Source: CBDCGJ01 sp965238305 (GTDB lineage: Bacteria; Pseudomonadota; Alphaproteobacteria; GCA-2731375). From it: a DNA stretch of 64,000 nt. Shown piece by piece: positions 18,208 to 27,179 of this stretch. Numbering within the stretch: the stretch's first letter is position 1; every line of letters starts with the position of its first letter. The translations under genes and the position numbers were made by a program. The notes under the pieces were generated by a model. That model saw nothing but the letters and a program-made list of their open reading frames with translations. It did no database searches and was not told the origin of the DNA. Location of the stretch: NCBI GenBank assembly GCA_965238305.1, contig CBDEHK010000001.1:248001-312000 (forward strand). Direction: 5' to 3'.

Positions 18208-19572
18208 ATGTCACTGGCAAAACTAAAGGGATTGTGCTTAGCGACCACATTTTTAGGTTCGACGTTACTCGCTAATGTTGGTGTCGCCGACAACATCGAA
18301 GATGTCGTTCGGCAGGCACTCACCACCAATCCACGGATGAGCGTGTTTTTGAGCAACCGCGAGTCTATTGATTTTGAACTTCGGCGGGATCGCGGTTTAT
18401 ACCTGCCACAGATTGATGTTGCGGCAGGCATTGGTTATCAGGAATACGATAGTACGGCGACACGTTTGGTCGGAACCGATGACGAGTGGCTGACCCGCGA
18501 AGAATATTCGGTGACCTTGACGCAGCGCATCTTTGATGGCTTCGATGCCGTCAGCCGGATCGGCAAACAAAAGGCGCGGGTCGAATCCGCTGCCGCCCGG
18601 GTAAATGAAAATGCGGAAGTTCTGGCACTGGATGCAATCAATTCGTATTTGGAAGTGCGCCGCCAACGCAACCTGAAAGGTTTGTCGGAAGATAACCTGC
18701 AAGCCCACGAAGATATGCTTGTGTCATTAAGAGATCGCGAAGCATCTGACGCCGGCAGTAGTGCCGACGTGGTGCAAACCGAAGCGCGGAAGTCCCTCGC
18801 CCGGGCGACCTTGTTCCGTGTGCAAAATGAACTTCGTGATGCTGCGGCAAATTATAAGCGTGTTGTCGGTGAACATCCGACCGAACTTGATGTTCCAACC
18901 GTTGATGTATCGGCGTTGCCAAAAACCTGGGAAGACGCCTTGGAATTGGCCAAGACCAATAATCCGACAACTAAAATCTTTGAAGCAGATATCGATGTCG
19001 CCAAAAAAGATGTCGATATTGCGGAAGCCAACTATTACCCGAAGGTCAATCTTGAGGCTGAATACGCCCACCTAAAAGATGCTGATGGGGACGAAGAAGA
19101 AACCGACAGCGCCATGGTGATGTTGCGCTTGCGTTGGAACCTTTATCGCGGTGGCTCAGACCAGGCTGAAAAACGTGCGGCGCTGGCGCGGGTTATGCAA
19201 GCCAAGAACCGACGCTACGACGCTGCAAACGGTGCCGTCGAGGAGATACGAATTTCCTGGAATGCTTATGAGATAACCGCTGAACGGGTCAAAGTTTTGG
19301 GTGACGCGGTAAGATTCAACCAGGAAACCTTGGATACTTACCAAGAATTGTTCAATGTCGGTCAACGCAGTTTGTTGGATGTTTTGGATGCGGAAAATGA
19401 ATTGTTCGTATCCCTCAGCCAGCTCGTGACAGCGGAATCCAATCAAATATCAGCGTCCTATCGGATGCTTGCGGCAGGTGGGATATTGCTCGATACGCTT
19501 GATATTGAAGCGCCGAAACAAAGCAACCCGGAATCACCTTCATTTGGTGACCAAGTGTTCGGAAACCAATAA
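18208..19572 (+). CDS. TolC-family outer-membrane channel (LapE-like)
   Basis: A 454-residue outer-membrane efflux protein. A signal peptide (LKGLCLATTFLGSTLLANVGVA) precedes the mature start ADNIEDVVRQALTTNP. Two related OEP halves are visible: GLYLPQIDVAAGIGYQEYDS with the strand EEYSVTLTQRIFDGF, and NYYPKVNLEAEYAHLKDADG with AMVMLRLRWNLYRGG. Long helices with NVGQRSLLDVLDAENELF, a hallmark of TolC proteins, close the fold. It should complete the adhesin exporter with the ABC and HlyD proteins. The ATG at 18208 follows GAGGGG by 7-8 bases, so the codon five triplets upstream is not needed. A strong terminator follows. Confidence 0.92.
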   Translation: MSLAKLKGLCLATTFLGSTLLANVGVADNIEDVVRQALTTNPRMSVFLSNRESIDFELRRDRGLYLPQIDVAAGIGYQEYDSTATRLVGTDDEWLTREEYSVTLTQRIFDGFDAVSRIGKQKARVESAAARVNENAEVLALDAINSYLEVRRQRNLKGLSEDNLQAHEDMLVSLRDREASDAGSSADVVQTEARKSLARATLFRVQNELRDAAANYKRVVGEHPTELDVPTVDVSALPKTWEDALELAKTNNPTTKIFEADIDVAKKDVDIAEANYYPKVNLEAEYAHLKDADGDEEETDSAMVMLRLRWNLYRGGSDQAEKRAALARVMQAKNRRYDAANGAVEEIRISWNAYEITAERVKVLGDAVRFNQETLDTYQELFNVGQRSLLDVLDAENELFVSLSQLVTAESNQISASYRMLAAGGILLDTLDIEAPKQSNPESPSFGDQVFGNQ

Positions 19573-19591
19573 AGCAAATAAAGACGAAGAC

Positions 19592-19622
19592 AAAGGGCTG
19601 GATGCCGAGCATCCGGCCCTTT
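19592..19622 (+). terminator. Intrinsic terminator after tolC-like gene
   Basis: A 14-bp stem, AAAGGGCTGGATGC (19592-19605) with GCATCCGGCCCTTT (19609-19622), one G-T wobble and a CGA loop, lies 20 bases after the stop codon. The T-rich end of the stem runs on into TTTACTATT. Confidence 0.85.
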
Positions 19623-19745
19623 ACTATTCTGTGAGCAGCATTGCGGTTTCGAGATTGAGGTATCAGGACATTGGTAATGCCAAGTATCAAGTGGTAAACT
19701 AAGGGCCAGTATCGAATTACCCATTTGTAGAATAGGCGTTCGACT

Positions 19746-20090
19746 ATGCCATTTGTTAAGCGCGATAAAAACGGCGACATCCACTCTATTCATGCGGTGA
19801 TGATCGACGAAGATTGCGACGAAGTTGCAAGCGACGATCCCGCTCTAGCTGCGTTTTTGAAAACCCATACCGTCGAGAGCGTTGACGCCGCTGACTTTCA
19901 ACAACTTGATCTGGATTTCATTCGGGTTATTGAAGACGTCATCTATCTGATGATTGATAAGCGGTTGATCGTTCTGACCGATTTACCAGTCGCAGCACAA
20001 CGAAAACTGGCGGAACGGCGCAATTTACGCGGCCACAAAGGTGACTTGGGCGACATTGTCGCCGATGATGAGGAGTTGTTGATCCCTTGA
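19746..20090 (+). CDS. Conserved alphaproteobacterial small protein (unknown function)
   Basis: A 114-residue soluble protein starting MPFVKRDKNGDIHS, with a central segment LDFIRVIEDVIYLMIDKRLI followed by LTDLPVAAQRKLAERRNLRG. I recognise this as a small protein common in Alphaproteobacteria. It is sometimes labelled as tryptophan-synthase-related, but no enzyme motif supports that. It ends 16 bases before the TetR gene and is probably co-transcribed with it. Confidence 0.75.
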   Translation: MPFVKRDKNGDIHSIHAVMIDEDCDEVASDDPALAAFLKTHTVESVDAADFQQLDLDFIRVIEDVIYLMIDKRLIVLTDLPVAAQRKLAERRNLRGHKGDLGDIVADDEELLIP

Positions 20091-20106
20091 CCGGGCTCGA
20101 CGATAA

Positions 20107-20676
20107 ATGGCCCCGCAAGCACAAGAAAAACTCGATCGACGCAGCGAAATATTGGCTGCCGCTGCCAGACGTTTTGTCCGGCAAGGTTTCGTCAGCTCGT
20201 CACTGCGAGAGATTGCCGCCGATTGTGGCATCCAGCCAGCAGCGATCTATTATTATTTTCCCTCCAAAACAGATATTCTGACCGCCGTTCACGAAGAAGG
20301 CATGCGGCAAATTGAGTATGCTGTTTTGGCCTCATTGGCTCTCGAAACCGAACCCTGGCAACGATTGGAAGCGGCATGCATTGCGCATTTGAACGCGGTG
20401 TTGGACGGCGGCATCTTCTTTCAAGCGCTGATGCAGGAAAGGCCAGGAGAAAAAGAAGCAGCACGGCATATCATTGCCCTGCGTGACAAATATGAAGACA
20501 TATTCAAACAACTAATTAGCGCGCTAAATATGCCCGCAAAAGAAGATCAAGCGGATCTGCGTTTGATGTTATTGGGTGCCATGAACTGGGCCCATTATTG
20601 GTATCGTCCAGATAATAAGTCGCCTGAGGTTATCGCCCGTCAATTCATCAAATTCTTACGCACGCGGTTAGATTGA
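20107..20676 (+). CDS. TetR/AcrR family transcriptional regulator
   Basis: A 189-residue regulator. The helix-turn-helix is at about residues 12-58 (ILAAAARRFVRQGF, then LREIAADCGIQPAAIYYYFP and KTDILTAVHEEG). The ligand domain includes ALMQERPGEKEAARHIIALR and NWAHYWYRPDNKSPEV, the pattern of KstR2/FadR-like TetR proteins that sense acyl-CoAs. It lies just upstream of the TauD-type dioxygenase gene (82-base gap), which may be its target. Confidence 0.85.
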   Translation: MAPQAQEKLDRRSEILAAAARRFVRQGFVSSSLREIAADCGIQPAAIYYYFPSKTDILTAVHEEGMRQIEYAVLASLALETEPWQRLEAACIAHLNAVLDGGIFFQALMQERPGEKEAARHIIALRDKYEDIFKQLISALNMPAKEDQADLRLMLLGAMNWAHYWYRPDNKSPEVIARQFIKFLRTRLD

Positions 20677-20758
20677 ATGCGCAGGACTTGCTTCTGACGG
20701 CCAACAAGGCCAGGATATGTCAACAGATCAGATCGACAGCTAGTTCAGGAGACATCCC

Positions 20759-21646
20759 ATGAGCCTTGCAACCCGTAGCGACCTTACCGAGGTGCGCGAA
20801 CTCCGTCATGACTACGGCTGGTTTCAGGTTGAACCGCTGACCCCGGTGATTGGCGCCGAAATACACGATGTCGATCTGTCGCTGGATATGAGCGACGAAC
20901 AGTTTTCAGGCATTCGCCAAGCGTTCAACGATCATTCCGTGCTGGTCTTCCGGGAACAAAACCTAGAGCGCGAGGATCATAAACGCTTTGGTCGAAAATT
21001 CGGCAAGTTACATGTCCATCCCCTGAACAAGATCGACAACAACGATCCGGAAATCCTTGTGGTCAAGACGACGAAGAATTCCAAATTTGCGGCCGGCGAC
21101 GGCTGGCACACAGACGTGACCTGCGACGAAAAACCGCCGATGGGATCAATGCTCTATATTACCCGTACCCCTAAATTGGGCTGTGGCGGGGATACACTTT
21201 TTTCCAGCATGTATGAAGCCTACGAAACCTTATCCGCACCGATGAAACAATTCCTCGAAGGTCTGACAGCGGTGCACGACGGCGCCCGCCCTTATATCGG
21301 TTCCTACAATATCGCGCCGGAAGAAGGTCGAAATTACCCCCGCAATGAACATCCGGTGATCGGGGTGCATCCAGAAACAGGCCGAAAAGTACTTTACGTC
21401 AATGGCAGTTTTACCAGCCATATCAAAGGCTTGAATAACAATGAGAGCCGCGCCATTTTGGACATGCTATATCGCCACATTGAAAGCAATGTGCGTTTTC
21501 AGTGCCGCGTCAGGTGGGAGCCGAATACGCTGGTGTTTTGGGATAACCGCTGCACCCAGCACCACGCCGCCTGGGATTATTTCCCTCATACCCGCTATGG
21601 CGAGCGGGTCTCGATCATTGGTGAACCACCAGCGGCGGTCGCCTAG
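20759..21646 (+). CDS. TauD/TfdA family Fe(II)/2-oxoglutarate dioxygenase
   Basis: A 295-residue alpha-ketoglutarate-dependent dioxygenase. The facial triad is visible as His117 and Asp119 in GWHTDVT and His268 in NRCTQHHAAWDY. Arg279 follows in PHTRYGERV, where 2-oxoglutarate is bound. The N-terminal LTPVIGAEIHDVDLS segment is also family-typical. Members hydroxylate taurine, 2,4-D, alkyl sulfates or other carboxylic acids; the substrate cannot be read from the sequence. Its end overlaps the convergent SDR gene by 4 bases. Confidence 0.9.
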   Translation: MSLATRSDLTEVRELRHDYGWFQVEPLTPVIGAEIHDVDLSLDMSDEQFSGIRQAFNDHSVLVFREQNLEREDHKRFGRKFGKLHVHPLNKIDNNDPEILVVKTTKNSKFAAGDGWHTDVTCDEKPPMGSMLYITRTPKLGCGGDTLFSSMYEAYETLSAPMKQFLEGLTAVHDGARPYIGSYNIAPEEGRNYPRNEHPVIGVHPETGRKVLYVNGSFTSHIKGLNNNESRAILDMLYRHIESNVRFQCRVRWEPNTLVFWDNRCTQHHAAWDYFPHTRYGERVSIIGEPPAAVA

Positions 21647-22392
21647 CCCCGTCCTATATAAGGCATCGCTGTGGCCATCACGGTCATGAATTGTACGTTT
21701 GCATCCAACGGCAGAGACGCCATATGCACCACCGAAGTGGCGACATGGGCGACGTCCATGCGTGGCTCCATCTTGCTCGAACCATCCGCCTGCGGTACGC
21801 CATCTGCCATCCGCTCGGTCATGTCGGTGGCGGCATTACCGATATCGATTTGACCGACGGCAATATTGCAGCGCCGACCGTCCAGCGAAGTGGCCCGGGT
21901 CAGACCGGTTATGGCATGCTTGGTCGCGGTATAGGGCGCCGACATCGGGCGCGGCACATAAGCGGAGATGGAGCCGTTATTAATGATGCGGCCGCCCTGC
22001 GGATCTTGATCACGCATCATCCGAAAAGCTTCTTGCGAACATAAAAAAGCGCCGGTCAGATTGACATCGAGTACCATTCGCCAATCGTCAAAGGAAATAT
22101 CCTCAAACTGCACGGCTGGGGAACCGGAACCGGCATTGTTAAACAATAAATCGAGGCGACCGAATGTATCTTTAGTCTGCGCAAACAATTTTTTGACCGA
22201 TTTCGGGTCGCCCACATCGGTTGGCACGACGATAGTCCGCGCAGCCGCATCACCGGCCCGACCTACAACCCCGTTCAACGGCGCTTCGCGGCGACCGGCC
22301 AAGGCAACGGAATATCCTGCTTCTAACAAGGCCAGCGCGCTGGCCGCGCCAATACCGGTCCCGGCCCCGGTTACAATCGCAACTTTAGTCAT
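21643..22392 (-). CDS. SDR-family oxidoreductase
   Basis: A 249-residue Rossmann-fold dehydrogenase/reductase. It has the TGAGTGIGAASA dinucleotide motif near the N-terminus, the NNAGSG motif near 90, and the catalytic Ser in INNGSISAYVPR followed by Tyr-Lys in PYTATKHAITG. The residue after the second strand (AGRRE) suggests NADP preference. It is the last gene of a leftward operon with an amidohydrolase and a G3E GTPase (33-base gap). The substrate is unknown. Confidence 0.9.
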   Translation of the reverse strand: MTKVAIVTGAGTGIGAASALALLEAGYSVALAGRREAPLNGVVGRAGDAAARTIVVPTDVGDPKSVKKLFAQTKDTFGRLDLLFNNAGSGSPAVQFEDISFDDWRMVLDVNLTGAFLCSQEAFRMMRDQDPQGGRIINNGSISAYVPRPMSAPYTATKHAITGLTRATSLDGRRCNIAVGQIDIGNAATDMTERMADGVPQADGSSKMEPRMDVAHVATSVVHMASLPLDANVQFMTVMATAMPYIGRG

Positions 22393-22425
22393 TCTGTATC
22401 TCCTTAAATTCGATCATTCTGCGGT

Positions 22426-23355
22426 TTATACCAATGCATTATCCAAGGCGGCAATTAATTGATCTTGATTAAGCATGTGACGCGCGCCGATGAAAACAAT
22501 TTCGCTGTCAAAATGCTGTGCGTTTGATGGTGCCAGCGAAATACTGTGTCGTGAACCGACAAGCTGGAAAATTTTCCGCCCACCTGCCTCAACTTCAACA
22601 AAACCCTTGGCGCGAAATAGCCCGGCTATCGGGGCGGTGAATATCGCCGCAAATTTTTCTTCGTTTAGGATACCACCGGCCCGCCAGACGAAGGTCAGAT
22701 AATCCGTTTGATGGTCAGGTTGCGGTTCGACGACACTAACAAGAGATTTGCCCGCAGGTGCGAACAGCAAGTTAATATCCAAGACGCCAAATTCGCTGAC
22801 CACAATCGGCACATTGGGTGCCTGCGACCGCAGCCATGATTGCGTCGCGGCCAGGGCGTCACGATCCAGCAAATCCGATTTATTAAGGATCAGGATATCC
22901 GCCGCCCCTAATTGCTGGCAAACGGTTGCGCCGACAAACTTGTCCTTGGCTAGCGTCTGTACTTGCTCGCCATCGACAAGGACGATCACCGCATCCAAGG
23001 TTATTCCGGGCCACCCTTGGCCATAATAAGCAATCTTTCTGGGATTGGCGACGCCGCTCGCTTCGATCAAGATCTTTTCTGGTGGCGGCAACACCGTGCG
23101 AACCTGATCCAAGGCGGCGCCTAAATCGTCGGCAATGGAACAGCAAACGCAGCCATTGTTCAAACTGATTGTTTTCCCATCATGCTGCATGATTAAGTCG
23201 GCGTCGATATTCAGGCTACCGAAATCGTTCACCAACACAGCAATACCCGTCATCGATTTTTGCGACAAAACGTAGTTGATCAAGCTGGTTTTACCGGCGC
23301 CCAGATAACCGGCGACGATCGTTGTCGGAATTAAGTTCGGGTCGCTGTCTGTCAT
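22426..23355 (-). CDS. CobW/G3E-family metallochaperone GTPase
   Basis: A 309-residue G3E GTPase. It shows the P-loop GYLGAGKTS (16-24), the Glu/Asp switch region NDFGSLNIDADL, the CVCC metal motif at 69-72 (NNGCVCCSI), EASGVANP and the guanine-specificity NKSD. A CobW C-terminal domain follows (FRAKGFVEVEAGGRKIF). These proteins deliver Zn or other metals to enzymes. Its start overlaps the stop of the upstream amidohydrolase gene (ATGA), so the two are translationally coupled. The amidohydrolase, a likely metalloenzyme, is the natural client. Confidence 0.88.
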   Translation of the reverse strand: MTDSDPNLIPTTIVAGYLGAGKTSLINYVLSQKSMTGIAVLVNDFGSLNIDADLIMQHDGKTISLNNGCVCCSIADDLGAALDQVRTVLPPPEKILIEASGVANPRKIAYYGQGWPGITLDAVIVLVDGEQVQTLAKDKFVGATVCQQLGAADILILNKSDLLDRDALAATQSWLRSQAPNVPIVVSEFGVLDINLLFAPAGKSLVSVVEPQPDHQTDYLTFVWRAGGILNEEKFAAIFTAPIAGLFRAKGFVEVEAGGRKIFQLVGSRHSISLAPSNAQHFDSEIVFIGARHMLNQDQLIAALDNALV

Positions 23356-24998
23356 GTCCCAATCTCAAACGGCCGTCCTTCGAAGATGGTGCCCCAGATC
23401 GGAATGTCTTTCAGGTTTTCCACTGGCTCTTCGAAAGGATCCTGACGCAGGACCGTGAAATCCGCCATCTTGCCGGCCCGGATAGAGCCAACTTCATGCT
23501 CCATACCCAAAACATAAGCGGCATCATAAGTAATCGCCCGCATTGCTTGATAAAGGCTGAGGCGTTCTTCTGGCGCCAGAATACCCCCCTCGCTGCCGAT
23601 ACGGTTGGCCGCGACCCAGGCGTTGTTCAAAGGTAAAGCCGGTGCCATGGTATAATCGGAATGCAGCGCCGTGGTCACATTGTGACGCGCCAAAGTACCC
23701 AGCCTGGCCATTTGGCTGGCCCGTTCATGGCCAATGCTATGCTGCCAATAAGCTTCGCCCAATTCATACACATAATAAATATTTACCGACGCAATCGCGC
23801 CTAAATCGGCCATTCGGCGAATTTGCTCCGGCGTTGAAACACCAAGATGTTCGATTGTGTAGCGATGGTTGAAGCGCGGGCGTTCCCACTGCAATTTCTC
23901 CAATACGTCCAAGGCCAGCTCGAGCCCCAGGTCGCCGGTGCAATGAACATGAATTTTGTAGCCGGCATGCCAATAGACCCGCGCCGCAGCCTCGAATATC
24001 TCCGGCGGCATCAACCATTCGCCATGATGGCCGTCGATGAAGCCCGGTTCCTGCAACTGCATCAGTTCAGCGAAAAATCCGCCGTCGGTGAAGAGCTTGA
24101 CGTGATCGCGAAACTGCAAACGATGGGTATTGCGTGCTGGAAGCTTCTTAATCTTTTCCAATTGCCCTTCGGCACCGCCCGTATCACCCTTCAACAAACC
24201 GCGTGGCACCAAATGAACCCGGAAGGGCGTGTCGTCCGTATCCAGTATTTCCGTCAACGGCCCCCATTCCATCTCCAGATCAAAAATGCCCGCCGCCATA
24301 TCGCCGATTGTAGTATGACCACCAAAATGAGTAACCTGCTTCAATCGTTTCAGACCATCGCGGAAACGTTCAGGGCCTAATAAAAAAGGGTTCATGCGGG
24401 CCGTCGCCACGGCCATGCCGGTTTCAAAAAAGCGACCCTTATCGATGTCGATTTGCGGATGGCGGCCGATTTCCCCTTCCTCCAGTTCCAACCATTTCAG
24501 TGCCGCATCGTTCAAATAGAGCTCATGAAAGGATCGTTGCCAGGCAATGACCGGACGCTCTCTTGAGACCTGATTCAATATCTCCCGGCTCATCTCGCCA
24601 TGCCAAATTTGATGATAGCCCCAGGTAAAGAGCGGTTCAGCTGCGTCCACCATCTGCTGGTCACAGATTTTCAGTTGGCGCACAAAATCGTCATGACTAC
24701 GTACCGGTGGGACCGTCGCCCAGGGCAGGCGCCATTCCATCGCGGTGATAAACTGCATCGGCAGCAATATAGCGGCCATCGCGGGATGCAGATGCGGATC
24801 GATAAACCCCGGCATTAGAACTTGATCGCCAAACTGCTCGTCAATCACATGGGGATGCGCTTCCAACCACGGCTGCATATTCTCCAACTCGCCGACTTCT
24901 AATATTTTTCCTTCCCGCACCGCCACTGCCGTTGCAACCGGCAAAGACGGGTTCATCGTGTGAATTTTTTTGGCCGTATAAACGGTTATCTTGGACAT
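23352..24998 (-). CDS. YtcJ-like amidohydrolase (amidohydrolase_3 family)
   Basis: A 548-residue metal-dependent amidohydrolase. It begins MSKITVYTAKKIHTMNP, has the metal-binding HLH in GFIDPHLHPAM, and later HVHCTGDLGLELALD and YTIEHLGVSTPEQI, ending in the composite beta-sandwich with GSIRAGKMADFTVLRQDP. This subgroup hydrolyses amides or imidates of unknown identity. An upstream in-frame extension lacks conserved residues, while the ATG at 24998 has GGGAG 6-7 bases before it. It heads an operon with the G3E GTPase (ATGA overlap) and the SDR. Confidence 0.88.
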   Translation of the reverse strand: MSKITVYTAKKIHTMNPSLPVATAVAVREGKILEVGELENMQPWLEAHPHVIDEQFGDQVLMPGFIDPHLHPAMAAILLPMQFITAMEWRLPWATVPPVRSHDDFVRQLKICDQQMVDAAEPLFTWGYHQIWHGEMSREILNQVSRERPVIAWQRSFHELYLNDAALKWLELEEGEIGRHPQIDIDKGRFFETGMAVATARMNPFLLGPERFRDGLKRLKQVTHFGGHTTIGDMAAGIFDLEMEWGPLTEILDTDDTPFRVHLVPRGLLKGDTGGAEGQLEKIKKLPARNTHRLQFRDHVKLFTDGGFFAELMQLQEPGFIDGHHGEWLMPPEIFEAAARVYWHAGYKIHVHCTGDLGLELALDVLEKLQWERPRFNHRYTIEHLGVSTPEQIRRMADLGAIASVNIYYVYELGEAYWQHSIGHERASQMARLGTLARHNVTTALHSDYTMAPALPLNNAWVAANRIGSEGGILAPEERLSLYQAMRAITYDAAYVLGMEHEVGSIRAGKMADFTVLRQDPFEEPVENLKDIPIWGTIFEGRPFEIGT

Positions 24999-25092
24999 TG
25001 GCACTCCCAATCGGCTATTGCTTTGTCGTCTTTCGTCAATATCCGATATATTTCGACAATGCTCAATGAATTGAAGTGGTAGGAACAAATCC

Positions 25093-25692
25093 ATGTCAAA
25101 AAATAACAACCAAACTGATTTACCGGCCCTTGAATATGACGATATCCGCCACCAATTTGCGGATGCGGACTTGATGATGTTCGAAGGCAAGACCTTTGGC
25201 TCGCGTTTCATTCAGTGGGTATCCGGTAGCCGCTTTTCTCATGTCGGCCTGATCGCCTATTGGGGTGATCGATATATGTTGTTACAGGCTGAACCGGGCA
25301 AAGGCGTACAAGCTGTGCCCCTGAGTATCGCCGTTGCTAAATACAAAGGCACGGTCGAATGGTACCAATTGAAGGACGATGCGCGCAGCATCGTTGACTT
25401 GGATAAATTACTCGGCGAGGCCCGCATTGACCTGGGGCTTGAATATAACTGGAAGATCGGTCTGCGTTGGACGGCGCATGAATTATGGGGCTGGCGGCCG
25501 GGGAAGAAAAAAGTCCGTCCGAAAGCGCTATTCTGTTCGCAATTTGTCGAGCGCTGTTTTCAAGTTGGTGGTTTGTCGCTGACGGCGGAATATGATCCGC
25601 AATGGACCGATCCCGGCGAGGTGTCACGCTCTCCGCATATCGAAATAAAGGGCAGGGTCAGCCACAACCGCGGCATCCAAGCACATCGCTAA
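25093..25692 (+). CDS. YiiX/NlpC-P60-like permuted papain-fold protein
   Basis: A 199-residue protein with the circularly permuted papain-like pattern: His50 in RFSHVGLIAYWG near the N-terminus and Cys148 in ALFCSQFVERC towards the end. This order (His before Cys) is that of the YiiX/LRAT-like branch of NlpC/P60, whose members act on amide or acyl bonds of lipids or peptides. No signal peptide is visible. It is convergent with the phosphoesterase gene (6-base gap). Substrate unknown. Confidence 0.75.
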   Translation: MSKNNNQTDLPALEYDDIRHQFADADLMMFEGKTFGSRFIQWVSGSRFSHVGLIAYWGDRYMLLQAEPGKGVQAVPLSIAVAKYKGTVEWYQLKDDARSIVDLDKLLGEARIDLGLEYNWKIGLRWTAHELWGWRPGKKKVRPKALFCSQFVERCFQVGGLSLTAEYDPQWTDPGEVSRSPHIEIKGRVSHNRGIQAHR

Positions 25693-25698
25693 CGAATC

Positions 25699-27179
25699 CT
25701 AATTACCTAAATTGTTCATAAACGCCAATGCATCACCGACATTTTCGATTTCTCCAGGCGGCTGATTGTGAATAGCACCGGCAAGGTTGAGTACCGCGTT
25801 GTGCAAATCCGATAACGGCCTTTTGAGAGCGGTCGCCGCATCAGACGGTCCGGTATCGATTTCGTCAGTTTTCTTAGGCGCAACTAAATTGCCGTCGCCA
25901 TTGCCGCACAAGACAGCCCCAAAATGTGGTGCGGCAGCGTCCCGATCGGTTAGCGGCGCCAAGTCCCAGCGCGCGCAAATACTGGCGATAATGGAGGTGT
26001 GATCGAAAGGTGTTTCCCCTGTCGCCCGAATGACGGTGCCAGCTTCCACATAGGGCGAGACAAAGATCGTTGGCACCCGGACCCCAAAACGATCGAAGCG
26101 AAAACCACATTCCAGCGGATAATCGGGGCTCGCGGCTGGCGGTATTGCGTTCATCGGTGTCGGCCAATGATCGAAGCAACCGCCATGTTCATCAAACGTA
26201 ATGATAAACAAAGTCCGCGGCCATAGAGGACCGGCCCGCAAGGCGTTATAGATCTGTTTTATTAGATTGTCGCCGGCAGCGACGCTGGATTGGTGAAACA
26301 GATCAAACTCCAGCGGCGGATGCATATCGTTATGGGACCAAAATAGCCGCGGTTCAATAAAGGTATAGGCCGGCAGATCCCCTTTTGCACAATCGGAGAC
26401 AAAATCCTGGTAATGGGAAAAGTTGTCGGTATAACGCTCATGCTGCAGCGGTGGGTGGACATTTTCGTTAGCGAAAAGACGTCATGGCGATCCCAATAGA
26501 CCCGCCAATCCTTGCCCTTCTCAAATTTTTCCGATAACCGCTCAAAGATTGTCACGCCCTTGTTTTCCAGCCATTTTACATAGTCGGAATTATTGACAAA
26601 ACCATGTGAGTTCGCCGCATTGACAAAGGACCGGTTGCACATGGTCTGGCTCGGCACCGAAGAAAACCAGGCATCCGACACTGCGTACTCTTTCGCCAGC
26701 TGGCTGAGCATCGGCAACGCTTCGGGCGTGTAACCGTGCATGACCTGATTATATTTTTTCTCCTTCGGTCGGCGCGGCCAGAACAAAATCGGATCTTTTT
26801 TCAAGACGCCGATATAATCGCGAACAAATCCGTCCATTGGCGGTTCGGGCAATTCTGAAGCAGGCTTGTCGACATCTTCATGGCCGAATAATTGTCGGCA
26901 CGTATGCGCATAACCTTCGCCCGGATCGGGAAAAGGGCGACAAAAATCGGACTTCTTGCGATGCGGCGCCTTCCCAAATGGAATGGCTTTTGGTGGTTTC
27001 GAGGCGTTCGGGTTGCTGACGGTGCCGGCTTCCGGAATGCCCCGAAAGGTTTGCTCCCGGTCCGGAATAAATTTTTCCGGCTGTTCATTTTCGTATAGAT
27101 AGCCAAGCAGATTATCGAAAGACCGGTTTTCAAGCATCAAGACCACGAGATGGTCGAACTTCCGCAGATTATCCGTCAC
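25699..27179 (-). pseudogene. Phosphoesterase/phospholipase C-family gene with frameshift
   Basis: A PF04185-type phosphoesterase split between two frames. The first part has HLVVLMLENRSFDNLLGYL and SQTMCNRSFVNAA; the second has LFIITFDEHGGCFDHW and PYVEAGTVIRATG, all hallmarks of this family of phospholipases C and acid phosphatases. Frame is lost at the run of four A (plus strand 26474-26477) after YWDRHDVF. One more base there would join it to ANENVHPPLQHERY and give a protein of about 493 residues. The start is the GTG at 27179, which overlaps the desaturase stop (GTGA). The defect sits in a homopolymer, so sequencing error is as likely as a real mutation. Confidence 0.8.
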
